From the NCBI RefSeq assembly GCF_027942865.1, contig NC_134526.1:15001-79000 (forward strand): a DNA stretch of 64,000 bases. The letters are read 5' to 3'. The translations under genes were made by a program, and so were the position numbers. The notes under the pieces are model-generated. The model had not been told where the DNA came from. It did no database searches and was given only the letters and a program-made list of their open reading frames with translations. Positions 53,085-63,660 of this stretch are shown in pieces; positions within the stretch are counted from its first letter, which is position 1, and each line of letters opens with the position of its first letter. Source of the DNA: Odontesthes bonariensis. Its lineage: Eukaryota; Chordata; Actinopteri; Atheriniformes; Atherinopsidae.

Positions 53085-53968
53085 GAGATGTTACAGTAGG
53101 TAAACAGTCAGTAAACAGTCAGTAAACAGGCTGTGATGGGTCTGCAGAGATGTTACAGTAGGTAAACAGTCAGTAAACAGTCAGTAAACAGGCTGTGATG
53201 GGTCTGCAGAGATGTTACAGTGGGTAAACAGTCAGTAAACAGTCAGTAAACAGGCTGTGATGGGTCTGCAGAGATGTTACAGTAGGTAAACAGTCAGTAA
53301 ACAGGCTGTGATGGGTCTGCAGATGTTACAGTAGGTAAACAGTCAGTAAACAGTCAGTAAACAGGCTGTGATGGGTCTGCAGAGATGTTACAGTAGGTAA
53401 ACAGTCAGTAAACAGGCTGTGATGGGTCTGCAGATGTTACAGTAGGTAAACAGTCAGTAAACAGGATGTGATGGGTCTGTAGAGATGTTACAGTAGGTAA
53501 ACAGTCAGTAAACAGTCAGTAAACAGGCTGTGACAGGTCTGCAGAGATGTTACAGTGGGTAAACAGTCAGTAAACAGGCTGTGATGGGTCTGCAGATGTT
53601 ACAGTAGGTAAACAGTCAGTAAACAGGATGTGATGGGTCTGTAGAGATGTTACAGTAGGTAAACAGTCAGTAAACAGTCAGTAAACAGGCTGTGATGGGT
53701 CTGCAGATGTTACAGTAGGTAAACAGTCAGTAAACAGGCTGTGATGGGTCTGCAGAGATGTTACAGTAGGTAAACAGTCAGTAAACAGGCTGTGATGGGT
53801 CTGCAGATGTTACAGTAGGTAAACAGTCAGTAAACAGGATGTGATGGGTCTGTAGAGATGTTACAGTAGGTAAACAGTCAGTAAACAGGCTGTGATGGGT
53901 CTGCAGAGATGTTACAGTAGGTAAACAGTCAGTAAACAGGGTGTGATGGGTCTGCAGAGATGTTACCT
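53085..53968. repeat. Minisatellite mixing LINE sequence with the 46-52 kb motif
   Basis: About 17 units of 48-70 bp: a LINE phrase (tgatgggtctgcagagatgt) joined to one or two gtaaacagtca words like those of the 6.2-kb array 0.75 kb away. Confidence 0.95.
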
Positions 53969-53983
53969 GCCCGTTTCCGGGTT

Positions 53984-54562
53984 AGGGTTACTCTGGACAT
54001 GTACAGGTCCTGGGTTAGGGTTAGGGTTAGGGTTACTCTGGACAGGTACAGGTCCTGGGTTAGGTTTAGGGTTAGGGTTACTCTGGACAGGTACAGGTCC
54101 TGGGTTAGGGTTAGGGTTACTCTGGACAGGTACAGGTCCTGGGTTAGGGTTAGGGTTAGGGTTACTCTGGACAGGTACAGGTCCTGGGTTAGGGTTAGGG
54201 TTAGGGTTACTCTGGACAGGTACAGGTCCTGGGTTAGGGTTAGGGTTACTCTGGACATGTACAGGTCCTGGGTTAGGTTTAGGGTTAGGGTTACTCTGGA
54301 CAGGTACAGGTCCTGGGTTAGGGTTAGGGTTACTCTGGACAGGTACAGGTCCTGGGTTAGGGTTAGGGTTACTCTGGACAGGTACAGGTCCTGGGTTAGG
54401 GTTAGGGTTACTCTGGACATGTACAGGTCCTGGGTTAGGTTTAGGGTTAGGGTTACTCTGGACAGGTACAGGTCCTGGGTTAGGGTTAGGGTTACTCTGG
54501 ACAGGTACAGGTCCTGGGTTAGGGTTAGGGTTAGGGTTACTCTGGACAGGTACAGGTCCTGG
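53984..54562. repeat. Telomere-motif minisatellite built on a LINE phrase
   Basis: About 14 units, each a LINE phrase (ctctggacaggtacaggtcc) followed by two to four GGGTTA hexamers. The array begins and ends precisely within the LINE frame (QDLYLSRV on the minus strand). GGGTTA is on the plus strand, opposite to the left-end array. Confidence 0.96.
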
Positions 54563-54964
54563 ATGGAGGGCAGGCTGACACCAATAATCTTCTCTGCAGA
54601 CCTTCTTGTCCGTTGCAGTCTGTTCTTTTCCTGTTTCCTGGTCGATCCGAACCAAACGGTGATGGATGAACAGAGAACAGACTGAACAATGTAAAACTGG
54701 ATCAGCAGCTCCTTAGGTAGGTGGAGCTTCCTGAGCTGCCGCAGGAAGTACAATCTCTCCTGGGCCTTTTTGATTTGACTGTGTTGGTCTCCCACTTCAG
54801 GTCCTGAGAGATTGTGGAGCCCAGAAACCTGAAGGATTTTCCCAGCAGATGTTGGTGATGGTGATGGGTGGCAGAGTGGGGGGGCTTCTCCTAAAGTCCA
54901 CTGTCATCTCCACTGTTTTGTTGTGTTCAGCTCCAGATTGTAAACAGCTCATAGTTATGCTGCT

Positions 54965-55610
54965 ATAGGCTCAGGTGACCCTGAAAACAGCTATACAGCG
55001 AGAAGTGGAGAAAGTAAGCGGTTCATCATTTCCCTATGCTGGAAGTGGCCGAACCGATGGACCTCAGTTGGTGTTCAGACCATGGACTGCAGCCGACATC
55101 CAAGCCAGCGCTGCCCTCCTCCCGGATCCTGTGGAGGACGGTTTGCTGCAGAACTTAAAGCTTTATGCCATGAAATGAGACCTACGGGCACAGAAATTAA
55201 ACCTGGAGATTTAGTCGGACTGAGGTCTTGTCCTGGCTACAGGTGGTGAAGATGGCGATTTAAATCATGGTAATGGCCCATGGTATGCTGCCATAGAACA
55301 TCTGTATGCTGATTTGATCACAACATTTCCACAGAGGAGTGATTGGGCTACAACAAGTCAAACAACGTCCTGATGAGACCGTCTCTGATTTTCTTCATCG
55401 TGTGGAAGAAGCGTTCAATAAACACTTGGGTTTGGAACGCCCCCCTGACTTTACTGTTCTGGGCCCCTGGGAGAAAATGCTGTCTGAGTACATCATGGAA
55501 GGAATTCTCCCTGAGAAACCAAGACTCTTTATGTCGGATGGAGACATGGAGTACGGTTTGAGGAACTGAGAAGACATGCTTTACACAGCGATGACGTTAT
55601 CAACGTCAGG
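54965..55610 (+). pseudogene. Endogenous retrovirus gag (capsid) remnant
   Basis: Two broken frames: 54975-55178, with a PWTAADIQAS capsid N-terminal segment, and 55339-55569, with KQRPDETVSDFLHRVEEAF of the capsid C-terminal region. Similarity is to gammaretrovirus/epsilonretrovirus-type Gag. The intervening part, matrix, nucleocapsid and both LTRs are not visible. Frameshifted and non-functional. Confidence 0.8.
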
Positions 55611-55664
55611 AAGAAGGAAAAAGTAGATAGAAGAGAGACTGAGTTGCATAATAATGCATAATAA

Positions 55665-56215
55665 TAATGCTGCTGGAGTTTTAACCCGGACTAAGAGATC
55701 TGAACACATCACATCAGCTTTAAAATCTTTACTCTGGCTTCCAGTCAGTAACAGAATAGATTTTAAAAGCCTGCTGATGGTTTACAATCTGTGATCTGTT
55801 CAGAGAATATAAACCCAGCAGAGCTCTTAGATCCAAGGACTCAGGTCAGCTGGTCCAGTCCAGAGTCCAGACTAAACATGGAGAAGCAGCATTTAGCTGT
55901 TATGCTGCAAACAAGTGGAACAAACTGCCAGTGGAGATTAAACTTTCACCAAATGGAGACATTTTTAAATCCAGGTTAAAAACATTTTTGTTCTCATGTG
56001 TCTATGCATGAATTCTGCACGATATCTTTGAACTTATCTGGACTGTTGCTGGTTTTTAATTAATTTAAATTATTTCATTTGTTTCTCTTTATATTCTTTT
56101 ATGTATATTAATGCTTCTTCCACTCCCTGCTGCAATGCTTTTATTTTATGTGAAGCACTTTGAATTGTTTGTACATGAAATGTGTTACAAATAAATTTGA
56201 TATGATTTTGATTAA
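55665..56215 (+). mobile_element. L2-type LINE 3' end inserted in the retrovirus
   Basis: Nearly identical to 42688-43225 (TRTKRSEHIT region through the TTTGATATGATTTTGA tail), with only scattered differences. It is a 5'-truncated insertion of the same subfamily. Confidence 0.9.
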
Positions 56216-57275
56216 CATTACAGTTGAACGCTGTACCACTTTAAACCCAGCCACACTTCTGCCTACTGAGCAGCATGACTGCGCAGCTGTATTAAATGTG
56301 GTTTGTTCCCCCATCCTGATAACGGGACACCCCTTTGTCTAACCCTGATCTTGTCCTGTATGTTGATGGCTCCTCCTCTCGTTCTGCTGTGGGTTTGAAT
56401 CATAGAGGGTTTGCAGTGTGCTCTGACTCAGCTGTTTTGCGCTCAGGTCCGTTGCCGGCACACTATTCTGCTGAAACAGCTGAATTAATTGCTTTAACTG
56501 AGGCTTGCAAGTTAGCGGAAGGTAAAACTGTGACTATTTATAATTCCGTTCAATTCATTTTTATTTATATAGCGCCAAATACAACAAAAGTCATCTCAAG
56601 GCACTTAGATAATAAAGTCCAATTCAAGCCAATTGGAATTCAATTAATTGTAATCATAATTATTCATAAAATAATCCAATTTGTTCATATAGAGCCAATT
56701 CAAAAACAATTTCCTAGCTAAGGAAATTCACATTGCACTGAAACTTTGTTTTCGGTCCAATCTCCCGTCCTGAGCGTGCCAGATACAGATTCCAGATGTG
56801 CTTTTGGGGTGGAAACATCGCTCCTTTTTAAAATCGGATGGAAAACCTATTTTGAATGCTAGACAGGTGGCAGATCTTTTGGATGCTATTTTGTTGCCCA
56901 GACATATTTCTGTAGTTAAGTGTTCTGCACACACAGGACAGTTTGACTCTGTTTCTAGGGGGAATGCGGCAGCAGATTCAGCAGCTAAAGTTGCCGCTCT
57001 GAGACCTCTGAATGAAACTTTCTTCTCTCTAACTGATCCACGTGCTGTTACGGTCCCTGAACTGTAATCATTTGCTACCCCACGGGAAAAAGAACGATGG
57101 CGGAACGCTGGCTGTACTTTTGACAGCGGTTCTGGCTGGCATTTTTCTGATGGTAGGCCATGCCTGCCTAAACATTTGTTCCCTGGTTTGCTAAGTGGAC
57201 GCACGGATTAGATCATGCGTCCAAAGGAGTGATGCAGGATATGGTTAAAAAACATTGATATTGGTTATGTTAACT
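56216..57275 (+). pseudogene. Endogenous retrovirus pol remnant: RT connection, RNase H, integrase start
   Basis: LNPATLLP of the RT connection (about 56245) is followed by RNase H from 56335 (LYVDGSSSR with its catalytic Asp, then YSAETAELIAL). A retroposon tail insertion at about 56546-56735 splits it, and RNase H resumes (SAHTGQFDSVSRGNAAADSA) to about 57000. A zinc-binding integrase start (LPKHLFPG) follows near 57165, with stops. The protease and RT palm are absent. Not restorable from this window. Confidence 0.8.
56546..56735. mobile_element. Retroposon fragment splitting RNase H
   Basis: Contains ttcatttttatttatatagc, caaggcacttagataataaa and a second partial repeat (tcatatagagccaattcaaa), typical of a fish SINE/LINE tail. 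Confidence 0.6.
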
Positions 57276-57880
57276 TTTGTGGGAGCTCTAATAAAATAAA
57301 TTAAAATACAGTCCATGCCCATGGTTCTATGAGATTAATTAAATTAATTTGGCAAAGTGAACTATTGATTAAAAATTCAAATGAAAGATATATTATCAGG
57401 GATATAACGAGGAAGAGAAGGAAGGAATAGAGGATGTGAAATTCTGGTTGATTCAAGCAGAAAAGAAAGAAGGAACTAGAGAAAGTAAACGCAGGGAAAG
57501 AAAAAGTCAAACCGAAGTGATGTTTCACAGAAAGGAAGATGATGAAATGGTGGTTTGTGCGCGGAGAATGCAAGTGGAGGAAGAAAGTGATGATTATGGA
57601 GATTATGATGGACAGATTGTTGTGAAAAGGAAAAAGGAATCAAGGAAGAAGACTTCTTTGTTCTCAAATGAGCTGGATCACCCCTTTATTGTTACAAATT
57701 AAATCTGCTAGAGAAAGATCCAGCTGGTACAGCCACAGCCTTTTTAACTGAAGGAAAGAATGTAGTTTCCAGATTACAAGACTATATGTCAGCAGAAGCC
57801 TTGCATGTTACTCTTTGGTATAAAAATACCCCAGGACCCGATGAAGATTATGAAAAACAATTAAAAAGAGTAACCCAGTA
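57276..57880. other. Unclassified insert within the retroviral pol remnant
   Basis: A-rich, with an open frame 57436-57702 rich in Lys/Glu/Arg (VEEESDDYGDYDGQIVVKRK) and a further piece near 57735-57880 (LTEGKNVVSRLQDYMSAEAL). It interrupts integrase between its zinc-binding and C-terminal parts. Origin not recognised. Confidence 0.4.
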
Positions 57881-57889
57881 AAAATAATT

Positions 57890-58344
57890 TTGTTTCTCAT
57901 GTATATGCGGATGAGAAATAGATCCAGAGCTAATTTGAGTCCTTTCGAATTCCTTTTTGGGAGACCCGCAAACACAGGAGGAGGACCCAATACTAACTTA
58001 AGCATGCTAACAACTGCTCATTTTGAACATTCCATGTTGGAATATTGTAAGGTTCTGTCACGTTCTGTTACTCTCTCTTATCAGACAGTGAAACCCTAAC
58101 CCTAATCCTACCCCTAGTGGCTGATAGACCCCTGCACCAGTTCCAGCCAGGACAGTGGGTGCTGATCAAAGACACCAGGAGACGTCACTGGAGAGACAAA
58201 TGGTGGAGAGGTCCTTTCCAGATTCTGCTGGTGACTCACACTGCCGTGAAGGTCCAGGGAAGAGACGCCTGGGTTCATTCAACGCACTGCAAAAGGTTCA
58301 CTACACTATCTGAGAAGGATCCTGGTTCTGAATCCTCTACCTGA
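57890..58344 (+). pseudogene. Endogenous retrovirus integrase C-terminal remnant
   Basis: NLSPFEFLFGRPANTGG (57930-57985) is the end of the integrase core. After a stop and frameshift, 58117-58344 reads FQPGQWVLIKD and KWWRGPFQILLVTHTAVKVQ, the gammaretrovirus-type C-terminal domain. A chance telomere-like CCCTAACCCTAATCC lies at 58092. Non-functional. Confidence 0.85.
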
Positions 58345-58590
58345 GAAGGATCCTGGTTCTGAACCCCCTACCTGAGAAGGATCCTGATTCTGAACCCCCT
58401 ACCTGAGAAGGATCCTGGTTCTGAACCCCCTACCTGAGAAGGATCCTGGTTATAAACCCCTTAACTGAGAAGGATCCTGGTTCTGAACCCCCTACCTGAG
58501 AAGGATCCTGGTTCTGAACCCCCTACCTGAGAAGGATCCTGGTTCTGAACCCTCTACCTGAGAAGGATCCTGGTTCTGAACCCCCTACCC
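58318..58590. repeat. ~36-bp minisatellite at the pol end
   Basis: Seven to eight copies of a unit with core gagaaggatcctggttctga. It begins inside the integrase reading frame (KDPGSES), so it grew from the retroviral sequence. Confidence 0.95.
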
Positions 58591-58639
58591 AGAGGGGCTT
58601 CCAACGACCGCCCACCTGCACCAGACTGGTAACAGGGCA

Positions 58640-58889
58640 GCTTGAAGCTTGAAGCCACTCAGGAGAGGCAGCAGAGATTATTTATTATTATTATTATATT
58701 GTTTTATGATAGTGTTTCTTCTGTTTTATTACAAGAAAGGGCATCCCACTCCGAGATTTGTTCTTTGTTCCCAACCTGAGGTTGAGATGACCCCCGCACT
58801 ATATATTGGCTGTGTTGATTCTGTTCGATGCTCTGTTTTCTGACTGCTCAGACGGAGACTTCAAACGCTGTATGCCTTTGAATAAACTT
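58640..58889. other. Possible envelope-start remnant and flank
   Basis: A short frame at 58649-58843 with a hydrophobic stretch (YLLLLLYCFMIVFLLFYY) after a basic start, in the place expected for env. No env domain follows, so the call is weak. Confidence 0.3.
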
Positions 58890-59308
58890 AAGACAAAATG
58901 CCCCTCCAAAAATAAGTAGAAAAACAACAAATAAAAGACTTTTTTTGCTTGAAATAAGCAAAAAATCTGCCAATGGAACTAGTGAAAATTGGCTTGTCAA
59001 GATTTCTTGAAATAAGATGTGATATTTAGGACTTTTGAGATAAAAGTGACCTTGAAATTTGAAGCTTAAAAACCTCTTCAAATGTAAAAAAAAAGCTTGT
59101 TTCATATGATATGTGACTCAAAACAATTTGTTTTTAAGACTTTTTCATGTAACAAGATATTCCAGATGTATTGTCTTCAAACAAGTCCCTATATCTGGCT
59201 GAAATGGTAGTTGTTAGGCAGTTGTGTCTCATATTAAGTGTAATGAGATATTTTGACTGGAAATGAGACAAATATATTTGGTAAGACTTTGATTTTTTCC
59301 CGTGTATG
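58890..59308. mobile_element. MITE with CACTGG-type termini, copy 2 (inverted)
   Basis: Reverse complement of the element at 41070-41489, with one end degraded (CCCGTG instead of CCAGTG at 59300-59305). The two copies are 17 kb apart in opposite orientation. Confidence 0.75.
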
Positions 59309-59830
59309 CTTTAGATATTTCTGCTGGGATGAATCCTGAGCGGCTGAAGCAGGTCAAAGTTTACTTTCAGTTTTCCTCCTCACGTTCAGACAACAGTGAC
59401 TCAGCCGTGCCTTCGAGGATTTAACTCGAGCAGTTTGTAGTCTGACAGACACTCTGAGTCACGGCTGCATTAATCCATAAATACCACAGAGCTAAATCAG
59501 TCACATATAACAGCTTCCTTCATTGTTCCTGCAGGTTGGAACAAGTCAAAGAGAAGGTGAGTAAACTCGGCTTTGTCTGACTCCACCGTTTCCTCTCAGG
59601 CGGTTTGCTGCTGAAAACAAACACGAATGAACATCGAATATTGACTCATGTCGTTTATTATCAGACAGTTTCTCTGGTCTCACACACATTAACCCTACAT
59701 CATATAAAACATCACAGCACCGTGGAACACACACAGAGTGTTCATTCAGCCCAGAAAACATGCTGCCATGTTACGCTTTACTAACTGTGTATGTCTCTGA
59801 CAGTTCTGCACAGAGCTGCTTCAGACTGTC
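59309..59830. other. Noncoding interval
   Basis: No supported gene. A 22-base stretch at 59535-59556 is flanked by CAG and GTGAGT as a micro-exon would be, but nothing else supports it. Confidence 0.35.
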
Positions 59831-59835
59831 GGGGA

Positions 59836-59943
59836 AACCAGTCAAAAACATGAAGCTAAGAGACCAGAAACACCAGCAATGGGAGGCCATCTGAAAACAT
59901 GAAGCAAAGAGACCAGAAACACCAGCAATGGGAGGCCATCTGC
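59836..59943. repeat. 54-bp tandem duplication
   Basis: Two copies of a unit (aaaaacatgaagctaagaga; second copy gaaaacatgaagcaaagaga). Confidence 0.9.
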
Positions 59944-59949
59944 CCCCCG

Positions 59950-60676
59950 ATACCTGCTGCTTGGTGGGTTGGTAACACGGACCCAAAGTCCCTCCTGCAT
60001 GTGACCCAAAAGTGAGAAAAGTAACATTAACAGGTGTGGAGCTATAATTCGATATTTTGTCACACCTAGAATCAAACGTAAACAGATAAGTACCCACCAG
60101 CCATGCTGGAGATTGTGTAACCACATGGATTCAGATCACACACACATCTTTTGGAAATGCAGAAATATACAGCCCTTCTGGGGGAATGTTCACTCAGTTC
60201 TCTGCAATGTGTTGGGATATGGGATTCCTAAATCCTGTCTTGTTTTGTACCTCGGACATTTGAATGGATCGGTGCATGTAGGAGACCAATATCTGGCAAA
60301 GATTCTACTGGTGGCTGGAGAGAAGACCACTACTAAAAACTGGCTCAAGACTGACACCCCTAGCAACAAACAATGGATGTCAATTATAGACGATATACTA
60401 GCGATGGAACATCTCACATATATGATGAAAGTGAAAGAAGACCTAAAATGGTTGTCATATAAGGAAAAACTTGATTTTATATAATTATATACAGGCTCTG
60501 TTGAGGCTATTACTGCCTTTTTGTTTGTTTGTTTGTTTGTTTGTTAGATTCTCTTTTTTTGTTTTCTTTTGTTTATTCTCTCTTTCCTACTCCGCAATTC
60601 AGAGTTAATTGTCTTGCATTGTATTGTCAATATTGTTAACTAAAACAAATAAATAAAAATTGTTAAAAAAAAAAAA
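59950..60676 (+). mobile_element. L1/Tx1-like LINE 3' end with poly-A tail
   Basis: Frame 60113-60484 includes DSDHTHIFWKCRNIQPFWGN, YLAKILLVAGEKTTTKNWLK and MEHLTYMMK, the conserved C-terminus of L1-group ORF2. A 3' UTR with a GTTT repeat (60521-60544) ends in poly-A at 60664-60676. 5'-truncated. Confidence 0.88.
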
Positions 60677-61262
60677 GGTGTGGAGCTATGGTCCCATGGT
60701 TAAAAAAAGACATCAAATACCTGTAGTAAAGTGGTGATGATGATGAAGATAAAGATAGATATCTATGTTTGGTTCTCAGATGGCTGATGTCCAAAAGTTC
60801 AGTCTTTCCATTGTAAAGGTTTTCTACAGGAAGTGGTGGAAACAAGCGGAGTGCGTTGGATTTCAGGCACTTTTTATTTCCAGCTAAGACTAGCCAAACA
60901 GCACTTAGCCTCTCACTGCTAACAGGCTAACGGTTGCTGCAGACGGGCTTCATCAGTGCTTTAAAATGTAAAATCTGTGTTTGTTGATGTTCGTTTACTT
61001 TTAAAATAAAACTCTAATGAATGAGTTTCTGGAATCACATTCTGGACTGTGATTGGCTGCTGAGGGAGAAGACAAGCCTCTTCGTAGAGCGTCATCATCA
61101 GACAATAAAACTGCTGTTTGGGATCAAGTCTGCTGTTTTAAAGTGTCTGTGTCTGTGTCAAGTCCCTGAACGCATCACAACAAGGCTAATCGAATATAAC
61201 CACTGAACAGAAACTACCCAGCAGTATTTAAGCCCCGCCCCCATTAGAAAATGGGCGGGGTT
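60677..61262. other. Noncoding interval, 3' flank of the terminal exon gene
   Basis: On the minus strand this holds the 3' UTR of the exon at 61263-61385. No other supported feature. Confidence 0.4.
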
Positions 61263-61385
61263 TTACTCCTCAGTGGGCGGAGCCTCTACAGGCTCCTGCT
61301 GATTGGGGTCGACGTAGTCCTGGTTGAAGGTGACGGAGTCAGCGCCCAGTTTGAACTTGTAGACGCCTAGAAGACCCTGCAGCGC
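61263..61385 (-). CDS. Terminal coding exon of an unidentified gene
   Basis: A pyrimidine-rich acceptor (tctgtctcttcag) is followed by 40 codons and TAA: ALQGLLGVYKFKLGADSVTF, then NQDYVDPNQQEPVEAPPTEE. The clean acceptor, balanced codon use and hydrophilic acidic tail look like a real C-terminus. The preceding intron contains the 61.43-63.35 kb minisatellite. Upstream exons should lie to the right, beyond the window. I do not recognise the family. Confidence 0.6.
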   Translation of the reverse strand, partial: ALQGLLGVYKFKLGADSVTFNQDYVDPNQQEPVEAPPTEE

Positions 61386-61429
61386 CTGAAGAGACAGAAG
61401 AAGACCGGGTCACGTATGTAACACTAAGA

Positions 61430-63350
61430 GAGAACACGTGAAATATGTTAACATGTTAGTGAGAACACCTGAAATGTGTTAACATATCAGAGAGAACACG
61501 TAAAAGATGTTAACATGTCAGAGAGAACACGTGAAATATGTTAATATGTCAGAGAGAACACGTGAAAGATGTTAACATGTCAGAGAGAACACGTGAAAGA
61601 TGTTAACATGTCAGAGAGAACACGTGAAAGATGTTAACATGTCAGAGAGAACATGTGAAATATGTTTACATGTCAGAGAGAACACGTGAAAGATGTTAAC
61701 ATGTCAGAGAGAACACGTGAAAGATGTTAACATGTCAGAGAGAACACGTGAAAGATGTTAACATGTTAGAGAGAACACCTGAAATATGTTTACATGTCAG
61801 AGAGAACACATGAAAGATGTTAACATGTCAGAGAGAACACGTCAAACATGTTAACATGTCAGAGAGAACACGAGAAAGATGTTAACATGTCAGAGAGAAC
61901 ATGTCAGAGAGAACATGTGAAAGATGTTAACATGTCAGAGAGAACATGTGAAAGATGTTAACATGTCAGAGAGAACATGTGAAAGATGTTAACATGTCAG
62001 AGAGAACATGTGAAATATGTTTACATGTCAGAGAGAACATGTGAAATATGTTTACATGTCAGAGAGAACACGTGAAAGATGTTAACATGTCAGAGAGAAC
62101 ACGTGAAAGATGTTAACATGTCAGAGAGAACACGTGAAAGATGTTAACATGTCAGAGAGAACATGTGAAAGATGTTAACATGTCAGAGAGAACATGTGAA
62201 ATATGTTTACATGTCAGAGAGAACACGTGAAAGATGTTAACATGTCAGAGAGAACACGTGAAAGATGTTAACATGTCAGAGAGAACACGTGAAAGATGTT
62301 AACATGTCAGAGAGAACACGAGAAAGATGTTAACATGTCAGAGAGAACATGTCAGAGAGAACACGAGAAAGATGTTAACATGTCAGAGAGAACATGTCAG
62401 AGAGAACACGTGAAAGATGTTAACATGTCAGAGAGAACACGTGAAAGATGTTAACATGTCAGAGAGAACATGTGAAATATGTTTACATGTCAGAGAGAAC
62501 ACATGAAAGATGTTAACATGTCAGAGAGAACACGTGAAAGATGTTAACATGTCAGAGAGAACACGTGAAAGATGTTAACATGTCAGAGAGAACACGTGAA
62601 AGATGTTAACATGTCAGAGAGAACACGTGAAAGATGTTAACATGTAAGAGAGAACATGTGAAATATGTTTACATGTCAGAGAGAACACGTGAAAGATGTT
62701 AACATGTCAGAGAGAACACGTGAAAGATGTTAACATGTCAGAGAGAACATGTGAAAGATGTTAACATGTAAGAGAGAACACGAGAAAGATGTTAACATGT
62801 CAGAGAGAACACGTGAAAGATGTTAACATGTCAGAGAGAACATGTGAAATATGTTTACATGTCAGAGAGAACACGTGAAAGATGTTAACATGTCAGAGAG
62901 AACACGTGAAAGATGTTAACATGTCAGAGAGAACACGTGAAAGATGTTAACATGTCAGAGAGAACACGAGAAAGATGTTAACATGTCAGAGAGAACATGT
63001 CAGAGAGAACACGTGAAAGATGTTAACATGTCAGAGAGAACATGTCAGAGAGAACACGTGAAAGATGTTAACATGTCAGAGAGAACACGTGAAAGATGTT
63101 AACATGTCAGAGAGAACACGAGAAAGATGTTAACATGTCAGAGAGAACATGTCAGAGAGAACACGAGAAAGATGTTAACATGTCAGAGAGAACACGTGAA
63201 AGATGTTAACATGTCAGAGAGAACACGTGAAAGATGTTAACATGTCAGAGAGAATACGTGAAAGATGTTAACATGTCAGAGAGAACACGTGAAAGATGTT
63301 AACATGTCAGAGAGAACACGTGAAAGATGTTAACATGTCAGAGAGAACGC
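61430..63350. repeat. ~31-bp minisatellite in the intron of the unidentified gene
   Basis: About 60 copies of a unit with core gatgttaacatgtcagagag, alternating with shorter and tatgttta variants. Blocks of several units repeat (for example near 61640, 62020, 62200, 62460 and 62840). Confidence 0.98.
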
Positions 63351-63660
63351 GTGACTTCGGTAGCTTACTGTGGCAGTCGTTCACTAAATCAGGACCAGGG
63401 TCAGGACCAGTACCAGATACTAAACCATAAGAACTCGTAGACCTGGACCCGATAAAACTGTGGGACATGCAAACAGGTACCGAGGTGCAGAAGTAAGATG
63501 TTTCAGATCCTGAGGAACGATTGGACGATGAGCACCAGGTGAGCAGATGGTTTCCAGGTAACTGCCGGACCACCTCTGGATGAATAAGGGTCTGACTGGA
63601 CAGAACAGAAGAAGGGTGGTCCACCACTGAAGCTGACCACACTCAGGTTCTGAGAACCAA
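63351..63660. other. Noncoding interval
   Basis: A minus-strand frame of 111 codons exists, but it has no recognised domain and no splice context; nothing else seen. Confidence 0.4.

Larger units (their letters stand above)
52656..54950 (-). mobile_element. LINE (minus) interrupted by two minisatellites
   Basis: The 3' end at 52656 carries an expanded CAGAAT hexamer tract (52666-52759) followed by ggcttttattgccaggtatg, typical of this LINE in reverse. The C-terminal ORF is at 54795-54540 (AQERLYFLRQLRKLHLPKEL, SVLCSSITVWFG, SAEKIIGVSLPSIQDLYLSR). Between them the body is replaced by two tandem arrays that include LINE pieces. Same LINE group as 27.24-27.78 kb. Confidence 0.85.

Noticed and set aside
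53929-54795. 288-codon DLYLSRVTLTLTQ repeat protein
   Set aside because: It is a LINE C-terminus interrupted by a telomere-motif minisatellite that happens to stay open.
59535-59556. 22-base micro-exon flanked by CAG and GTGAGT
   Set aside because: No neighbouring exons, frame or conservation evidence; such pairs arise by chance.
63307-63642. 111-codon minus-strand frame
   Set aside because: Partly minisatellite, no domain, and located in the intron of the terminal-exon gene.
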